Shown one piece after another: positions 1 through 12,015 of a DNA stretch of 64,000 nucleotides. Under the pieces are notes generated by a model, which searched no databases, was not told the origin of the DNA, and saw only the letters and a list, made by a program, of their open reading frames with translations. How positions within the stretch are numbered: the first letter of the stretch is position 1; each line of letters begins with the position of its first letter. The translations under genes were made by a program, and so were the position numbers. The stretch lies in NCBI RefSeq assembly GCF_042242105.1, contig NC_092029.1:4385885-4449884 (forward strand), in the 5' to 3' direction. This stretch comes from Pempheris klunzingeri (lineage: Eukaryota; Chordata; Actinopteri; Acropomatiformes; Pempheridae).

Positions 1-1896
1 TGAGTGAGTGCTTGTGTGTGTGCATGTGTGTACACCACTCCTTATCACCTCACCAGATATACAGAAAGATAGACAGATTGCCAGCCAGAATGACAGGAAG
101 GTAAATGGAGCAACAGACAGAAACTGACATCATCTGGCCAACAGCCTGATTGTGTGAGGAAACATATGTCGACCTGCCACAGGAGACAAGAGAAGAGACG
201 GACAGAAAAGACAGAGATGCTGCGTTAGATTGACGTGGAAAATTAGTTGAGAAAGGCCACCTTTGTCCTGGAGGAGCATGATATAAAACAAAGAAAACTT
301 AGAATCACTAATGCTGTGTTACACATCGACTGCAATACAACCACAGTTTAGAGTTGGGCAATATAGTTGGAACCAATATCATAATATTGATGTTAATATT
401 TTATGTTTAAAATGTAAAATAAAAAGTAATGCAGCTAACTGTATTCCACTATTAATCATTGCATCCGAAATAAAAACTGATGTCTGAGGCTGATACGGAC
501 ACTTGATACCTCAGGGTTGAAAAAACAAACAGTATTTCTATAATATTGAAATACAATATGCCTGGAATTACTTCATTGTACAACAGACTCTTGTGAAACA
601 GTACTTGAGGCAGTTGCGTCATAGTGGCTGTTATACCATATTCCAAATATATCTACATAAGCCGGGAAAGGGCAGAATAAGGGCTTTATTTAGAGTCTTA
701 GCAGGTAGTTCCCTGCTAAAGGATTTGATGTTCCACTCCCATTAGTAGTCCACAATAAAAAGGGCTTTAGTAATCAAGATTTATGTACCTGTATTCTAGC
801 AAATGAAGAAAGAGTAATAGCAAATATAACATTAATCTTGTTCTGCCCATAATGTGATATTCAAAATATACATTGAACTAATCAAATAACTACAGTCATG
901 ATTGATTGGTCAGATATTTATGATTCTTTAATTCCAATAACTTGATTAAACTAGAAAAGTGATCGAAATGCAAACTAGTATTTTCCATTTTTCACAAACA
1001 CAGGGCAGCTGATGGTGTGGGTGTACATGCACTGCGAAGCTGGCATGTAACCGCTAATGCCTTCAAAATATTGCACAATATGAGTTTGTCCTTTCTACCT
1101 CTTCACTATATGCCACTCTTTCCGAGTTCCTCACTCATCTCTCGCTCTTTCTCTCCATCTCTCTCTTTACCCACTTCCTCTCTCACCTCCCTTCCTCTCT
1201 GTCCAAGTGGGCTTGTGGCTGCCATACACTAAAAATAGCTTTTGTCATCTCAGAAGCTTGCATGCAGCTCTTTGTCGCTGTCACAACACTCAACACAGGG
1301 CTGAACACGAAATGAATAAAGAAATACTGTTTGTGTGGTTTCGCAACATGAAACAGTTTGTGCTCACTTAAAAAGACTTCCTTTTGTGAGTTGAGCTGTG
1401 CTCAAATATAGAAACAATCCCGACTCTTTATTCTGAGCTCCGAAAATTTGAGATGCACAAATGGTAATGAAAACTCTGGACAAAATGACTATGATAGTGA
1501 GTTGTTTACAATGTTTAGAAAGCACAGAGGGAGGAGAATCTGACACTGAATTAGCAGACTGTAATTTTCACAAAGACAAACTTTCAGTACAGAATATTGG
1601 TGTTAATTGCTGAGAGTGTCTGTGTCAGTGTTTGCAGATGAGATGCATCTGAAATGAGCTGCAGCAGAGATCACGGACCCAGAAATACCCTCAGAGAGGC
1701 AGAGAGGAAGACAGAACGATAGATACACAGAGACAGAAAAGACAGATAGACAGGAAGAGAAAACAAGATGGACAGATGGTTGGATTTATGACAGTGAATT
1801 GCTTTTGACCTATCAGCTGCTCTACTGGCTTTGCAAAGTCTCACTTTGGATCCCTGAAGTTGTAACTGAATTATTAAGCAACTTTTAGGGAGTCTC

Positions 1897-1897
<1 letters not shown>

Positions 1898-1940
<43 letters not shown>
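1898..1940. repeat. (CTG)14 trinucleotide repeat
   Basis: About 14 uninterrupted CTG units, ending in CAGC. The repeat lies in presumed intronic DNA of vsnl1. It is pure, so it is likely to vary in length between individuals. Confidence 0.95.
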
Positions 1941-2854
1941 AGCATGGGAAGAGGAAAAGGGAAGCTAGTTAGTGCCTTTAGATGCAGAAAGTAAGATAAT
2001 CAGGCCTATTCTGGGGGGAAATCATATTCAGAGGGAGCTGCATATAACCATTAGCACATCCTCTGTAAGAATACATCAGCTATCATCGAATGGTGAAGGC
2101 AACAGACCACAAAGCTATTAGTCTCTCTGTGCAAGTTTAAATCCCACGGTGCAGTGGTGTGCTACGGAGAATGACCTCCAACTAGTTAACAAGGGTTCAA
2201 GCCACCGTGTCAACAAGCATCCACCCATGAGATTGACGCTGAATACGTATCAGTCTGACCTCTGACCTTCATGTGGAAGGAGAGAATAGCCATTAAAGCA
2301 ATCTGATTTCTAGTTGGTTGTCATTTCCATTTCTATTATGTATGCAAGATTAGCAAATGATCTAATCTTAGCTAGCATACATAGCTAACTAAGTAGTATA
2401 TAGTTAGAATACATGAACAAATTATGCCAAAATATTGGTGTGGATTTAAATATGCACTGGAGGTCAAGTCAGGTCATCTGGCATTTGTTGAAGGACTCTG
2501 TGGATAAAGTGGGTCTTGTTAATCAGTGGAGTGGCCCTCCTCTTCCCAGCTTGTAGTGCTTTGGAGTAGGACATTATTAGGTTAGGAGCCTGGCTCTACC
2601 TTTCTGCATCATGCCATTTGTAATCATTCGTATTTGTTGCTGTTGCTCTTCGTCTTGTCTGTTAATTCCATGTCTCTGTCTTTCTCACTCTCTAATATTC
2701 TGCTGTATTCTTGATCAAAATCATGACCCCATGATATTGACAGTTAAAATAATTGACATATTTTGAAATATGGTTTTTTGCTTTCTTGCAAAGAGTTAGA
2801 CTAGAATATCAATAACAATGTCATTTCTGTGTGTTGAATATGAATATACAGTCA

Positions 2855-3045
2855 GGAGAAAGTTAGCTTAGCTTAGCATAAAAAGTACAGCCGGACAAGC
2901 TATTTTCATATTTCCTATTTTCAAGTCTTAATGCTAGTCTAAGCTAACTGCCTGCTGGTCCTAGCTTCATATTTAGCGTACAGACCAAAGAATGGTATCA
3001 ATCTTTTCATCAAAGTTTCCCGAATTGTGAAACTATCCATTTAAA
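2855..3045 (+). repeat. Dispersed fish repeat, family A, copy 1
   Basis: Starts near AGTTAGCTTAGCTTAGCATA and ends near AACTATCCATTTAAAG. The middle has the blocks TAGCTTCATATTTA and GGTATCAATCTTTTCATC, which recur at 60612-60774 and 62153-62340. I recognise the pattern as a short repeat common in percomorph genomes; its class is unknown to me. Confidence 0.65.
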
Positions 3046-6000
3046 GTGAACAAGAATGAGCCCCAGAAGCACTACACAGCCCCTAAAGCATTAATTTGAA
3101 CTGGTTTTACCTAGAGCCCACCAATAATTATTATGGTATTCTGCAAAGTTTAATTAAAGTGTTCCTCAGGGTTCAGCTTTGGATCCTCTCTTAATTTAAT
3201 GTTGTCTCATGTTTAAGTTTTCCCTGCATAATCCCTCTCTCTCTTTAACATTGTTTAAACATCAGGCCTGTTTACCAAAGACAAGTAATATTTATGTTTT
3301 GACACATTCAGAAAAATAACTTTATTCTGATCTTTAGTGGACCAGGCACAACTTTCTTTACATGTGCACAATATTAAAAAGACTGCAGTTACAGCAATAG
3401 ATCACTGCCATAAATTATAATTGTCTTGCCATTAATGTCCAGAGATTTGGTGTTTATTTGGTTCATATTTTGTTCAGACAGTTTGTTCTTTGCACTCTTG
3501 TAATTTGTCCTCACTGACCCAGCTGTTCGATGAGCATACCTTAACATGGCTTAACTGCTTGACAGAGTATTCTCAAAACTGCAGGACAGGAAAACAGGAC
3601 AGTTGTGGAAGCAAAACCATCAGAGTGATGAGAGCCAAAGGCTTGTTTTGCCACAAAACGATACTAATAACATTATAGCTCTTGTTACACTTTAAATGGC
3701 GTTGTAATTGCATGTATATGATTTGAACAGTTGGATAAACACATTTGTAAAGGTGTTTGAATCCATTTGTGGTTATGTAGACAGTGTCTCTTAATCAGCA
3801 ACATCTGAATTTCGTTCCCCATGGGTGTACTCTGTGTCAGATAATATGGCTGCCAGACTCCCAAAATGAAGTTATACAGGGAGATTGTTTTTCCAAATAC
3901 AGTTGATCAAAATCATTTAATTATAGAGACTAACATTAGCTAATTAGCGCTAAATAACAAAACAAGTGAGGTTGATAAGAATATCAATAGTTATGTAGGT
4001 ATTTGACCATGAATCAAAGGATTGGATGAACAGGAATTTTGACCTGCTTGTGGTGCTGGAGGAAAAGCATTTGACTGAACTTCACCTCCCCCCAGAATGA
4101 AGAGTCTTGTGTGAGGAGACAGGGAGGTTTTGGGAAAAGAAAAAAATTGATAACAGCGTTTTGTGCCAAACAGAGCGAGTTACCAAAAAGTGGGCAAGGA
4201 GCCGACACCGTTGAGAAGTGGATAAAGAGAAAGGGAAAGAGAAACATTGGTACTGTTCATCTTAAGGCAATGCATTCATCTTGGAAGTGGAAAAGCACTT
4301 CGTCTGTAGGCTACCGCACAGCAAAGCAGGAAACAACAGTAAACACAATTGAAGCAGACAGAAACACATTTAATAATTTCCTCAACACAGTAGACTGCTT
4401 ACATTTGGTAGAAGCTCAGAAATCAAGGCACAATTACCAAAACCAAAATGTGAGCAAGTAAACTATTAGCCATTTTTGCATTTAGAGCAGATTAGTCATA
4501 AAAATGGCAAATGTAGCAAAGTAAAAATTTGATTAGTTGAGAGTAGAGGTACTGATACTCGAAAAGTACTTTAAAAAAAACGTCCTTTTTTCTCTGAGCA
4601 CATTAAAGCACTGCACAGCAAACTCAAAATAATTCTAGCACTCAGCTGTCTGTAATGCAGATGCTCTTGTCTGTTACCTTTGAGCCCCTGAGAATTCAGC
4701 TAGATGCATCTTGGCATGCACCTCAGGGTTAGAAGCAATGCACATTAATTTTAGATCCTTGATTTAAATAGATTGACTCAAACATGATGGGGATGATATA
4801 AACCATTTAGACATTTTGTGGGTGTTTAAGCTCTGTAAGTCAGATGGAAATAATGTTGAGGCAGCAGGAGAGACAAACACATAAATGTTTGCATGCAGAT
4901 TCAGAAGTATGAGGTCTTTCCATGCAGATGCACGCACATAGAGACTCAGACATCACTGAGCAGCCATGAATGATGAATATATGTTAGAGGCTGAATACCC
5001 AAGGAGATTTGAGTCATGTCAATAATGAACCATACTGTAGGCATGGCAGAGATTTTATGTTGTGTTTTTGTTGTGTGGCGGTCCCTCGCTTCATCTCCTT
5101 CTTCCCTTTCATCCCACGCCTCTTCATTCCTTCTTCCCTTCTTCTCTGGTGCTGTCTCTTGGCCCGGCTGAACTGGAGATGCTTGCAGGCCGATTATGAG
5201 CTTTTTAAAAGGTGGCTTCAAACTGCACAAGCTGCTCTGGATTTATATTGCCAAGCACTTAAGAGACCAGCCATTCTGGACACACCACTGACAACTGAAG
5301 ATAAAATGAACAAGTCTTCCCCTTATTCCTGATATTCTGCCTCCCTTTGAATTGCATCACTGGGACCAGAGGGTTGCCCTCAGGTCTACCTGCCAAACCT
5401 GGCAGCCAGCAGTGAATCACACTCTGCTTCCTCCCCTGCTTGGCTGCAGTTCTGAATCTGCAGTGTTTCCCCTGTATGCATTAATAATTGTCATCGCTGC
5501 GGTATAAAAATCTCCCCAAAAGCAACAAACTTGGTGTCTCTACTTAAAGCAGCCAGAGGATGAGTGAGGATTAGCTACATTCCCACCACCTCGCAGTGTG
5601 CTATTAGTTGCTGGTTGTTTGAAAGCGCGCTTGGTGGCAACAAAGGCTCTGCTGACTGTGGTTAGGTTTAGGCATGGTCATGGGGGTGATGGGGGTTAGG
5701 TTTAGGGTAAGAATATCAAGGCAGGTCACAGAATCTGATAGGTCACCAAATATGTTGTAACACCAGTCTCACTACCTACCTACCATTTATTATTATCAGC
5801 TTGCAGACAGCAGCATCTGTCTGGTGCTGTGACAGCCTCAGCTACATTTAGTTATAACAAAGCGCAACAAAACCTCACTCCAAACTAAACTGTAAAGGTG
5901 GATCACTGATTATTCAGCTGAATTAGATCGGTCGGTATTGAAAACACAGAAGTTGTCAGCTGTGATATGTGCTAGACACGACATTGTTTGTTCTGATAAA

Positions 6001-7499
6001 CACCCTTGTTAACCTACTTTAGCAACAGAGTAAATAGTTACTAATCTGGGGTTATTAATATGTATGTATTTACCTCTCTTTGCAGCCTTCTCACTAATTA
6101 TTTCCTCAATGCCGACGACTATTCTCCTCCTCATCCCTTTAGGCAGGAAAATGTGTTTCCTCGCTCTATAGTGCCATCTGCTGTTGTGCCGTCATTCACA
6201 CACCTAACCCAGAGTTCGTACTGCCAGATGGGTGTTTTGTAACCACAGATAAAGCAGGGTCGGAGACAGGTCTCCTCCAAATTCCTCTTAAATCACAAGC
6301 TGAATGGTGCAGAAGGGCTGATTCCTAGACTGCAAATAGTCATTCATGATGGACAGCAGGGATCTGTCAGCCACCCAAAGCAGGTTAATATCCTTTTAGT
6401 CAGTTTAGTGTATTTTTTGCAGTGGTGTCAAACAAGTTGACTCCCTCCCTACAATATCTGCTCCCCACCTGCAGCACACACACATAACCACGGCTCGTTA
6501 CACTTATCATTTGTGGTGTATGTTTTAATTAAGAGGCCCTTCTTCTTGAAAGCCTATTGTCTCGCTGAATCAAAGGCTCATCCCTCCAGACCAAAGCAAT
6601 CTTACAGACCTTGACCATAAACAAAGGTCACACGTGTATTAATGCAGCCTGACTACGCTGCACCGATAGACGCCTGCCACGTTTCGACTCATTGAAGTAG
6701 CTTTGATTGTGTCAGCAATCATGCCGCAATCACGTTATATTGTTTAAACCATAATTACTGAGTAACCAAGTGGGAAAAGATGCTCACGTCAGCCTTCAAC
6801 TCGTTATTAGGAGTCTGAGATATCAGGAACTCCTGACACCAATAACATCTCCCATGACAAGAGCTACAGACATGTTAATAATTGTTGCAGGATAACATAA
6901 TTAACTAATGTCATAGGAGCTATACAGTTACTGTTTGTATCTTGTTTCACTTGGTGAGGAACTGCTACATGTAGGGAAGACAATGAAATTAGCCAATTCA
7001 GGCCATTCATCCTCTGTGATTGTCAGGTTAGTGTCGGGATAATCTCCTTAGAATAATGCGTGAACTCTCCCAAGTCATAACATATAAATATGGGGTGTTT
7101 GTCCTGTTCTTCCCATCAGAATCCAATTCTCACCAAGAAAAATTCAAAGAGCTGCTGAACACTCAGTTTTAGCATGAACACACCCCACACTTGCAATTTC
7201 AAAAATGTATTCACACCTATACTGTGGATACACACTGCTGGGATTGACAGGGATCAGCACTGCACACTGATGAGCATCTGGTGTATCTGTTTACAGTGCA
7301 GCCAAACAAATTCACGTTGTTTTCAAGTCAGTTTGTAATCTGTCTTTAGTGCTTATTTTAGCAGCTACTGTTAAAAATATTCTCAGGGATAAATTACTGC
7401 TATGTTTACCTTTGGTGACACTGATATCACAGCGGACACCCATATGAGAGACACAAGAGGATGATTGAAAATGTATTTTACACTGCAGGGGAGATTGAG

Positions 7500-7570
7500 T
7501 GTTTGTGTGTGTGTGTGTGTGTTTGTGTATGTCTGTATGTATATGTATATATATATATATATATGTATGT
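7500..7570. repeat. (GT)n/(AT)n compound microsatellite
   Basis: A run of about ten GT units, followed by a mixed GTAT stretch and then TATATA. The open frame across it is a product of low complexity. Confidence 0.9.
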
Positions 7571-7754
7571 GTTTTCTAGTTTTCTATCCGTGCAGACCCT
7601 GGAGGCTTGGAGGCAGTAGGAGCTACAGCAGTGCGCTGGCTAAGTTTCTGTTGCTTTCTGGCATGTCACTGAGGGTTTATGTAAGAGCACACACAGGCTC
7701 CGTCTCTCACGCAGACATGCACACGCTGTAACTACCCCAGCGATGGATTATGCG

Positions 7755-7758
<4 letters not shown>

Positions 7759-7795
<37 letters not shown>
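7759..7795. repeat. (CT)n microsatellite
   Basis: About 18 uninterrupted CT units in presumed intronic DNA. Confidence 0.95.
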
Positions 7796-7798
<3 letters not shown>

Positions 7799-8502
7799 CC
7801 ATTGCATTCTGCTCAGCGAGGAATCTGTGCAATGCTTTGCCAAAGCAATGTAAACAGCCATATGCAGCGACAGTCAGTGCTGTCAAGCCAAGGTCCTACC
7901 AGTGTGTTTCTCCAAATAGGCTTGACTGCATCTGACAATGTTATCAAAGGGATGCATAAAACATAAGGCATTATTTACACAGCCACAGTGGAATGGCAGA
8001 AACGGTAAGAAACAAGTCTAAGCTAAAGCCTCATTTTTTAGTGTATCGCTAACTGGAAAATAGACCTCAAGTGCCCTGAAGGGCAACTTCCAGTCCCAGA
8101 CTGACATCTAAAACCTGTGCTTGTATGCAGGGAAGATGAATAGCCAATGGAAAAGCTGCAACATATTGCTGATAACACTAGAAGCAATGCCATTAGGACC
8201 CTTAAACAAGCAGAGATGACCTTGGATGGAAATATTAAAAGGTTTTAGACCATGACTTCTTATTAGCTGTACAGGGTCGATATACTGTTTTCTATTTTAT
8301 TCTATCCAGTTCTCTGATGTTCCAGTTTTGGTGGTCACTGAGCATTTATAGTGAGGGATTCATTTTTAGTTTGGCACTAGTCCTGCGGGTAATGATAACA
8401 TTTATCCATGGGGCAAAATGATATTGAAGCATCTGTATTGCTTAGGGAGTAGAAACCCGAGCGCAAATGAGCTCTGAGGCTCCCAAAGGTGTGTACACAT
8501 CA

Positions 8503-8530
8503 GTGTGTGTGTGTGTGTGTGTGTGTGTGT
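8503..8530. repeat. (GT)14 microsatellite
   Basis: Fourteen uninterrupted GT units. Open frames on both strands here are driven by the repeat. Confidence 0.95.
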
Positions 8531-10320
8531 CATGTTTTTAGTGTGTCTCTGGACTGTGGAAGCAGTGAGGAGAGCAGAAAGACAGATTTGGATCCAAACA
8601 CTATCACTGGAAAATATAGGTACACACGACAGAGCGTGGCATCGCCATGGCAGCGATCCAGGCCAGGCATTATGGGACAGTGAGGCCATGAGCCGTTGGG
8701 TTGTCTCGTGGAAGATAAGGTGGAACGGGAGTCTGTTTTAGATGCTCTGCAGCTTGTTGGCTTACTGTCTTTGTCAAGAGCTTTCAGCTGTATTTTCAGT
8801 CCTCCTCAGTGGAGTTGAGATAGATATTGTGACCTTCGCTTCTTACTTCTCTGTTGAAAAAGGCTAGTAAGTGGACCTTGATGATCAAAATGATACATTT
8901 CTACATAAACAACAGTAACAAATGAAGTGATAAAACAATAACCAGTTCAAATAACAGTAAAAGAAAATCTTAGTTAACGGTCCAAGCAGTATATAAACGT
9001 GATGCATAAGGCTTTATGACAGCAGTGTGTCTCAGTGGTTGGGGGGAAGCCCTCAGACCACATCTATCTATCAGGACGCTGCAGAGAGCCAGAAAGATCA
9101 AAAACTGCTTACTTTAGGCTGCTTCAGATCAGTTAACATTTTTTCCACCATTTGTTAGTATTTTGTAAGTTCTCAGATAACAATAATGAAGTTACACGCA
9201 GTCTGCAGCTCCCCAACAGAGTGTGCGTATAGTAAATAAATCTTCATCGCGTTCAGATCCCGATCCTTGCATGCTCATCACTGGAAGCTTTTTAGCCACA
9301 AGATGTCTGTCCAGCTTAGCTGTTATCTGAAGAGCTGGCAGCTTGGTGCTACACACAAATCTGGGCCCAACTTGGCTGTTACCTAACTGAAGTTATTTTA
9401 AAATTAAACACGCATTTGTCGCTTGTTACTGATGAGCATCTCATTTTGCTGTTGAATCACATCTTTGTGTTTTGAGCTGTATTATTCATGTGCTCCGTAA
9501 TCTTGCAGTCAGTCAGTGTTCTGTTAGTGTGAGATGGCCTTCGCTTAAGTGTGACGAGTGAAGTGTGTCGTTCTATTTCGCGCTATTTCTCTCACTCTTC
9601 TTTCTTTGTTCCTGTCTTTCCATCCGCTCTTCTTCTTCCCCTCCCTTCCCTTTTTCCACCCCCTCTCTGGCTTTCCCTCTCTCCTTTTTTGGATCAGCAC
9701 CAGTGCCAGCTTGCAGGCTGATTATGAAGGCTTTAATGTTCCATTTAACAGCAGCATGTTTTGGGGTCGTGTGTGTGGAGATTGAGTGTTTGGGTAGCAT
9801 ATCTGTTTGACAGAATAGGCCTCACCACACACGCAGTGACACACACAAACACTGCGACATTAGCCTTTATTAAGCCAGCTGTGCCTGTCTGCCTGGCTCT
9901 TCCTTGAGTGGACAGAAGCGGTCTGGCATTCAGCCTGTCCTTTGATGGCGGACTCCAAACAGCCATATCAGGAGGCCGTAATGGCAAACGGGAGCCAAAT
10001 CAGGAGAGAAATAAGATGTAATGGAAATGTTAACAGCCTAATATCCGCAGCTGTAAAGGCGAGGAAACGCTGGCTTCAGGTCCTGACTGGGTCATTGTGG
10101 CTGCCGAGCGGTCATTGTGTGCCATCTAGTGAAGATTTTGTTTCTTTTTGATTCTGTCCGCTACAGCAGTTTGTCCATTATTCTGTCATCTGACAGAGAC
10201 AGGAAGTCAGACAGAGGAATTTCACAGTCTCATCAGCCTGCCCCACTTTCTTTCTTTCTTCTCCTCATTTTTACATAACAAAGTGTTTCGTAACTTGCCA
10301 GATTGTTGAAGGAGCCGCAG

Positions 10321-10450
10321 TGGCTTTCTCCCTCCCTCCCCTACCTCCCATCATCGGCATCTCTCCCGCATCACTTCCCCGACACCTTTCCTCCTCCAAC
10401 TCTTCCTTCCCTCGTCCTCCCTCCCTCCCTCCCTCCCTCCTGTCTGCTCT
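10321..10450. repeat. Pyrimidine-rich tract with (CCCT)n
   Basis: Strong strand asymmetry: the + strand is almost all C and T, with a pure CTCC-type run at about 10418-10440. The long open frames on both strands (about 120-140 codons) come from this composition and resemble no protein I know. Confidence 0.85.
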
Positions 10451-11854
10451 TCCTCCCCACGTCCTCCCGTCCGTCCACGTGCATCCTCCCCGTTCCCCCA
10501 GGACTTGGGCAGATGAGCCAAGGCAGGGCCGTGCGGGGGCAGGAGGCAGCACTCGTGGGAGGGTAGCCACGTCGCATTTGTGCATAAAAGTGTCAGGCAG
10601 CGTCCCGTTCATCTCGCCAGCTTCGTTCCAGCCCCCCACCCCCTTCCGTCCCGAGGGGGCTTTCTTCCTCAAATTAGTTTGGCTTCTCACACTCCCTCTA
10701 ACACGGTCTCTGTCACACTAATTTTAGTCTCTTCCTCCATCTTTCCTGTTTTCATTCTTCTGTCTGTCCTCATCTCTTCGGTCATTCACATTCCTCCCTC
10801 TCTGCCCCCCTCCCACCCTCCTTCTCCTCTGTCTGTTAACTTCTCACTGCAGTCTGATCGGTTTGCTACTGCAGCAGAATTTACATGGGTGGGACCTTAT
10901 TGCAGATGGGCAGCTTTGCAACCCGAGCTGACTCTTACTGTCTAACCCTGTCATATTTATCCTCCTCTTTCAATCTGTTCATCTCCCTCCCTCTTTTTAT
11001 CTCCCATCCACTGAACTTTCTCCCCTCCCATCAGGATTTATGGCCTTTACTCCTGCAGCAGACAGTTTGTGCACGCTGGGGCGGGAACTCCTAGGGGAGG
11101 CTAGGGGAGCGTCCTCGCCCTTTTCTTCTTGAATGATGAAACCTTCTGCTGCTCACACGGGCAAGGACACAGTGTACAACAGTCTTGTTCTGCCTCAAAC
11201 AAAAGTGAATGTGCCTCAGATGGTTTACTGTGTGAAAACTGCAGCAGATTTTTTTCCCCAAGTGCTTTGAAAGTTTTAGCTGCTTATTTGGAGTTTAAAG
11301 CCGCTATAATCCAAACTTTTATATTAATAATAGATTAAATGACTGAGCTATGATAAAAGAATTGCTCTTAGCGATCTCAAGACTCTGCAGTTCCCCTCAG
11401 CTTTGCAGAAGTTTTCAGTGTCTTTAAAGAAGGTTTTCAAACAGGTTTTAGCACTTTTCATTTTTTACCACTAGGTGTTGCAAGTGCCTCAGCAGCTCTG
11501 GAGTGGAATAGCTCACATGAGAGTGTCAAGAGTGTAAAAAGATGTTACACTTAAGAGGGAACAAGAAATCAGGCCCACAGGAGGCGATGTTTACACAGTA
11601 CAGCTATGAAGATAGTAAAAGTTACCAGCCCACATCAGGTCCACTGAGATAATCTTGGTAGCTAGTGATAGCATCTGTCGTGTGTACACAGCATCTAAAG
11701 TCTGGTTGGGTAACAACTGAGGATTTTGAGACACTAGTGGTCTAGTGGTTTCATTTATGACCTAAGCAAACATAATATTATGTTAATCTGGTTGTCATTT
11801 TGCTTATTAGTAATGAAATACAAGTTGGGATTCAGCAACTAGCTGGTTATAGTC

Positions 11855-12015
11855 GTGGAGCATTTAGCAGCTAAAGAGTCAGATGTTTCCCTTAAGAGTT
11901 GGTGGAGACCAAAAACGGAGCTAGAAAGAGAGTGAATAAAGGATTTGGATTCAGCTGGTGGACAGAAACACAACTCCAAATGAACGTTAATGTTGCTTTG
12001 GACCTGCTGGATGTA
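11855..12015 (+). repeat. Dispersed fish repeat, family B, copy 1
   Basis: Contains GGAGCATTTAGCAGC, then GAGTTGGTGGAGACC, then ACTCCAAATGAACGTTAATG. The first and last blocks recur in the same order and strand at about 53220-53320. I recognise it as a widespread percomorph repeat of unknown class. Confidence 0.65.

Noticed and set aside
4111-4461. 116-codon open frame (+) in the vsnl1 upstream region
   Set aside because: It resembles no family I know, has no splice or promoter context, and an overlapping antisense frame is also open. Its length is within what AT-rich intron gives by chance.
7500-8741. Open frames across GT and CT repeats
   Set aside because: They are translations of microsatellites (VCVCV, LSLSL) with no further support.
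10560-10620. GCATAAAAGTG, TATA-like, in a GC-rich patch, as an alternative vsnl1 promoter
   Set aside because: A single short motif. No first exon with a good donor that joins the vsnl1 frame could be found after it.
10271-10945. Several overlapping open frames of 68-139 codons on both strands
   Set aside because: They arise from a pyrimidine-rich, low-complexity tract and code for Pro/Ser/Leu or Arg/Gly runs.
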